64,000 nt of DNA from Photobacterium proteolyticum. Its GTDB lineage: Bacteria > Pseudomonadota > Gammaproteobacteria > Enterobacterales > Vibrionaceae. The position numbers and the translations under genes are program-made. Under the pieces are notes generated by a model, which was not told the DNA's origin, made no database searches, and saw only the letters and a program-made list of their open reading frames with translations. Position 1 is the stretch's first letter, and every line of letters starts with the position of its first letter. The stretch spans positions 62,001 to 126,000 of the forward strand of contig NZ_MJIL01000047.1 in assembly GCF_001939735.1 (NCBI RefSeq), in the 5' to 3' direction. Of this stretch, positions 60,924-64,000 are shown one piece after another.

Positions 60924-62124
60924 CAAGCAGACTCCACATCGGTAAGAAAATCCCCAACGCCAGCAACAGAACCATAATTGCCACAATCAGCAACAGAAGC
61001 GGCTCTATCCGGGCAGTCAGCGTCTTCAGGTCATAATCGACCTCGCGATCATAAAAATCGGAGACTTCGAGCAATAAGTCATCAACCTGACCGGTTTCTT
61101 CACCTACGGCGATCATCTGCAATACTAACGGTGTAAACACTCCAGACTGGCTAGCCGTACTGGCAATGGTATTACCGCCCTCGATACCGTTTTTCATCTC
61201 TATCAGACGATTTTCCAGAAATCGGTTACCCAGGGCCTCTGCAGCCATCTGGATCGCCTGATTCAAAGGCACACCGGCACGGATCATCAGGGAAAAGGTG
61301 CGCGAAAAGCGCGATAGCTGTGCCCGGTTGACGATATCACCGACAATCGGCACTTTCAGCCGCCACCGGTCCCACTTTTCATTACCTGCCGGTGTCTGGC
61401 GCCACATCCTGATCCCAATCCAGCTCGCCACCAGCCCGCCTAACAACAATGGCCAATAGTTGACAAAGAAATTCGAGCTGGCGATCAATATTCGGGTCGG
61501 TAGGGGGAGATCCACCCCGAACCGGCTGAACATAGAGGTAAACTGCGGGATCACCTTAACGTTCAGCACGACCATCGCCAGCATAATTGCCGAGATCACA
61601 AAGGTCGGGTAACGCATCGCCGATTTGATCCGGCGCCGGGTCTCCATTTCCTGCTCGAAATAATTCGCCAGTTGCAGCAGCGACTCATCCAGTCGCCCCG
61701 TGTTTTCGCCGACATGGATCATCGACACATACAGCTCCGAAAACACCCGTGGATGCTGCTTCATCGAGACCGACAGTGAGCGACCGTTGGTCAGCTCATC
61801 CGTAACGGCATCTAATGCTTCCTTCATTAGCGGATGTGACGAGCTCTGACTCAAGCCTTTAATGGCCCGTAGCAAAGGCACGCCAGCCTTGGTAAGGCTG
61901 TAGAGCTGGCGACTAAATATCACCAGTATCTCCAACGGCACCCGGCTTTGAAACATAGACTGGAGATCCCAACCTTGTCCCTCGGCTTTCCCCTGGCGGA
62001 TCTCCAACGGGATTATGCCCTGCCGCATCAGCAGATCAGCCGCTGCATCCTGGCTGGCCGCTTCAATTTGGCCACGCTTCAGTCCGCCTTGGTTATCCCG
62101 TCCGCGATAGTTAAATACCGGCAT
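60904..62124 (-). CDS. mshG: MshG, inner membrane platform protein of MSHA assembly
   Basis: MshG is a GspF/PilC-type protein that forms the inner membrane platform for pilus growth. The 406-residue product has two GspF domains: the first with FSRQLYSLTKAGVPLLRAI near 70-88, the second with RFSRTFSLMIRAGVPLNQAI near 272-291. Three hydrophobic segments lie near 170, 220 and the C-terminal end (LLLIVAIMVLLLALGIFLPM). It lies between mshE and mshF, in the known order. Confidence 0.94.
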   Translation of the reverse strand: MPVFNYRGRDNQGGLKRGQIEAASQDAAADLLMRQGIIPLEIRQGKAEGQGWDLQSMFQSRVPLEILVIFSRQLYSLTKAGVPLLRAIKGLSQSSSHPLMKEALDAVTDELTNGRSLSVSMKQHPRVFSELYVSMIHVGENTGRLDESLLQLANYFEQEMETRRRIKSAMRYPTFVISAIMLAMVVLNVKVIPQFTSMFSRFGVDLPLPTRILIASSNFFVNYWPLLLGGLVASWIGIRMWRQTPAGNEKWDRWRLKVPIVGDIVNRAQLSRFSRTFSLMIRAGVPLNQAIQMAAEALGNRFLENRLIEMKNGIEGGNTIASTASQSGVFTPLVLQMIAVGEETGQVDDLLLEVSDFYDREVDYDLKTLTARIEPLLLLIVAIMVLLLALGIFLPMWSLLDVARGV

Positions 62125-62145
62125 ATACTAGCTCCTATCGCGCAA

Positions 62146-63891
62146 TCACAGCACATGACCGTCATTAAGATCAGCGGCAATAAAATCAGTGGTATTCAAG
62201 TCGCCTTCGCCCAGCAACAACACTTCCTCCAGTCTCGTTCGCCCTTCAAGCGCCAGCTCCATGGCTGACTCAATCAGTGGTTTGTAGCCAGAGGCATTAC
62301 GGGCTATCTGGCTAAACAACACCGCATCATTGGCACGCAGTGCATCCATCATCGGCTGATCCAACTCAAGCAGTTCAAAGACCCCAATACGCCCTTTATA
62401 ACCGGTAAAGTTGCAGCTTTGGCAACCTCTCCCCCGGTGGAACTCCCGGTGAAGATGTAGCGGAAAGCGCGCCTTGAGCCATTGCTGCTTAGCCCCGTCC
62501 AGCTCTTCGCGTTCTGTGCAATCTTTACACACCCGACGGACCAGGCGCTGAGCCAACACGGCACGAACAGCACTGGCCACTAAGTAGCCTGGCGCCTCCA
62601 TGTCCATCATGCGCAAGGCACTGTCAATTGCATCGTTGGTGTGCAGCGTCGACAAGACCAGGTGGCCGGTCAGTGCCGAGCGCAGACCAATTTCGACGGT
62701 TTCCTGATCACGCATCTCACCGACCAAAATGATATCGGGGTCCTGACGAAGAAAGGTTCGCAGGATTGATGAAAACGTCAGGCCAATCTTGCTGTTTACC
62801 TGAACCTGGTTAACCCGGGGCAGGCGATATTCCACCGGGTCTTCTGCCGTGATCAGTTTCTTTCCTGGCTTGTTCAGCTCACTAAGGGCACCGTAGAGAG
62901 TGGTGGTTTTGCCGGACCCGGTCGGACCGGTCACCAGGATCATCCCATGCGGCCGCTTGAGCTGGCGACGAAAACGCGGCAGCAAGTCGGCGGGCATGCC
63001 GATCTCTTCCAGACTCAGGATACCGGCTGACTGATCAAGCAGACGCATCACCACGGACTCACCGTGCTGAACCGGCATCGTAGACACACGCACATCCACC
63101 GAGTGGCCGCGTACCTTGACGTTAAATCGGCCGTCTTGCGGTAAACGCTTTTCTGAGATATCCAGTCCGCTCATCAACTTCAGGCGCAGTACCAAAGCCG
63201 CCGACACACTGGCTTCATTAAGCAAGGTTTCATGCAACACCCCATCGATACGCTGGCGAATACGCAGCACATCGGCATCAGGCTCGATATGAATATCCGA
63301 AGCGCCAACCTGGATCGCATCCTCAAACAAGGAGTTGATCAGCTTAACAACCGTCACTTCGTCATTATCAGAATCATCAAACCCAAAACTATAATCCGTT
63401 TCGCTTTGATGCTCGGCCTGCAACTGCTCGGCAAACGAGACAATTTCCTGGGTCCGGCGGTAATAGCGGTCAAAAGCAGCAATCAACTGACGCTCGGGCG
63501 CGATAACCAGCTCAACCCGGTATTGTACCAGTTGATCATAAACCGCCTCCTGCGCAGCCAAGTCTGCCGGATCGCTCATCGCCACCCGAACGGTATCGCC
63601 ACGAACGCCAATCACCAATGCCCGCAGGCGACGGGCGTGAACCTCGGAGAGCAAGGACACCGAATCGGCATCAACCGACACCCGGGTAAGGTCAACCAAG
63701 GGGATATCCAGCTGGCGGGAGAGGAAAGCGAGCATCTGCTGCTCACTCAAAAATCCCATGCTGATCAGGGTATCCCCCAACTTGCGGCCGGTCGTCTGCT
63801 GTTTTCCCAGCGCTTGCTCTAGCTGCTCCTGGGTGACAATGCCTTCTTCTATCAACAGGTCGCCAAGGCGCTTTCTTAATCTAATTTGCAT
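62146..63891 (-). CDS. mshE: MshE, c-di-GMP-binding type assembly ATPase of MSHA
   Basis: MshE is the hexameric ATPase that drives MSHA pilus extension. In V. cholerae its N-terminal MshEN domain binds c-di-GMP and so links surface attachment to that messenger. The 581-residue product has both halves of the MshEN motif, RLGDLLIEEGIVTQEQLEQAL (residues about 9-29) and KLGDTLISMGFLSEQQMLAFL (37-57), each with the R/K-L-G start. Downstream come Walker A GPTGSGKTTT, the Asp box DPDIILVGEMRD, the His box STLHTNDA and a four-cysteine zinc region (CKDC...CQSC). All needed parts appear intact. Confidence 0.95.
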   Translation of the reverse strand: MQIRLRKRLGDLLIEEGIVTQEQLEQALGKQQTTGRKLGDTLISMGFLSEQQMLAFLSRQLDIPLVDLTRVSVDADSVSLLSEVHARRLRALVIGVRGDTVRVAMSDPADLAAQEAVYDQLVQYRVELVIAPERQLIAAFDRYYRRTQEIVSFAEQLQAEHQSETDYSFGFDDSDNDEVTVVKLINSLFEDAIQVGASDIHIEPDADVLRIRQRIDGVLHETLLNEASVSAALVLRLKLMSGLDISEKRLPQDGRFNVKVRGHSVDVRVSTMPVQHGESVVMRLLDQSAGILSLEEIGMPADLLPRFRRQLKRPHGMILVTGPTGSGKTTTLYGALSELNKPGKKLITAEDPVEYRLPRVNQVQVNSKIGLTFSSILRTFLRQDPDIILVGEMRDQETVEIGLRSALTGHLVLSTLHTNDAIDSALRMMDMEAPGYLVASAVRAVLAQRLVRRVCKDCTEREELDGAKQQWLKARFPLHLHREFHRGRGCQSCNFTGYKGRIGVFELLELDQPMMDALRANDAVLFSQIARNASGYKPLIESAMELALEGRTRLEEVLLLGEGDLNTTDFIAADLNDGHVL

Positions 63892-63896
63892 TGCGC

Positions 63897-64000
63897 TTAG
63901 CCCTCCCGAGCCTCAAGCAGCGCCAGGCGCTGTTGGATAAACTGTTGTGACTGCGATGAAATACGTCCCATTAACAGTGCCTGTTTATAGGCATCCAGTG
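63897..64000 (-). CDS. mshN: MshN, TPR-type MSHA protein (partial, 5' end outside window)
   Basis: The window edge shows the last 34 codons of a frame ending in TAA at 63897-63899, reading LDAYKQALLMGRISSQSQQF and a helical Gln/Leu-rich tail. This looks like the end of a TPR helix pair. The order mshN-mshE-mshG is fixed in vibrio MSHA loci, so MshN is the likely identity; the fragment alone would not prove it. It ends six bases before the mshE start. Confidence 0.7.
   Translation of the reverse strand, partial: LDAYKQALLMGRISSQSQQFIQQRLALLEAREG

Overview
The window is a stretch of core chromosome from a gamma-proteobacterium of the Vibrionaceae. The evidence is an E. coli-like order of housekeeping genes combined with a complete-looking MSHA type IV pilus locus directly upstream of mreB, as in Vibrio. 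Base composition looks slightly above 50 percent GC by eye, which would suit Photobacterium, Grimontia or Enterovibrio better than V. cholerae. The genus cannot be settled from sequence alone. I found no insertion sequence, prophage, integron, CRISPR array, tRNA or rRNA gene.

Layout. (1) 1-9690, minus strand: the division and cell wall (dcw) cluster, read rsmH-ftsL-ftsI-murE-murF-mraY-murD-ftsW, with ftsW cut by the window edge. It has a strong promoter and a leader of about 170 nt, but mraZ, which normally comes first, is missing. (2) 9640-10115: RNase P RNA with its own promoter and terminator. (3) 10176-15642: rsmI on the minus strand diverging from lpoA-yraN-diaA-dolP, which converge on sspA-sspB. 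(4) 15729-18482: the cytochrome bc1 operon petABC. (5) 18600-24440: rplM-rpsI, zapE, zapG, degQ, degS. (6) 24522-29316: murA, ibaG and the mlaFEDCB lipid transport operon. (7) 29595-39083: yrbG, kdsD, kdsC, lptC, lptA, lptB, rpoN, hpf, ptsN, rapZ, npr, then mgtE. (8) 39167-42792: pmbA, darP, tldD. (9) 42815-52168: mreB, mreC, mreD, maf, rng, yhdP and a nitrilase-family gene, all on the minus strand. (10) 52286-64000: MSHA genes mshN (3' end only), E, G, F, B, A, C, D, O, P, Q.

Most of the window serves the cell envelope. MurA opens peptidoglycan precursor synthesis; MurE, MurF, MraY and MurD continue it; FtsW and FtsI polymerise at the septum, and LpoA activates the main synthase. MreBCD guides side-wall growth. 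KdsD and KdsC make Kdo, LptA/B/C move lipopolysaccharide outward, Mla returns phospholipids inward, YhdP is an AsmA-like transporter, and DegS/DegQ with DolP watch over envelope folding. RpoN with PtsN, Npr and RapZ forms the nitrogen phosphotransferase module. MSHA provides surface attachment, with a c-di-GMP-binding type assembly ATPase (MshE).

No clearly new multi-gene system was found. The points most worth following are: absence of mraZ with a two-box MraZ-like operator still present; a 28-codon reading frame coupled to the rpoN start; three tandem units in the very large MshQ; a candidate sigma-E promoter for degQ; a perfect 15-bp palindrome between zapE and zapG; and paired hairpins between mshA and mshC.
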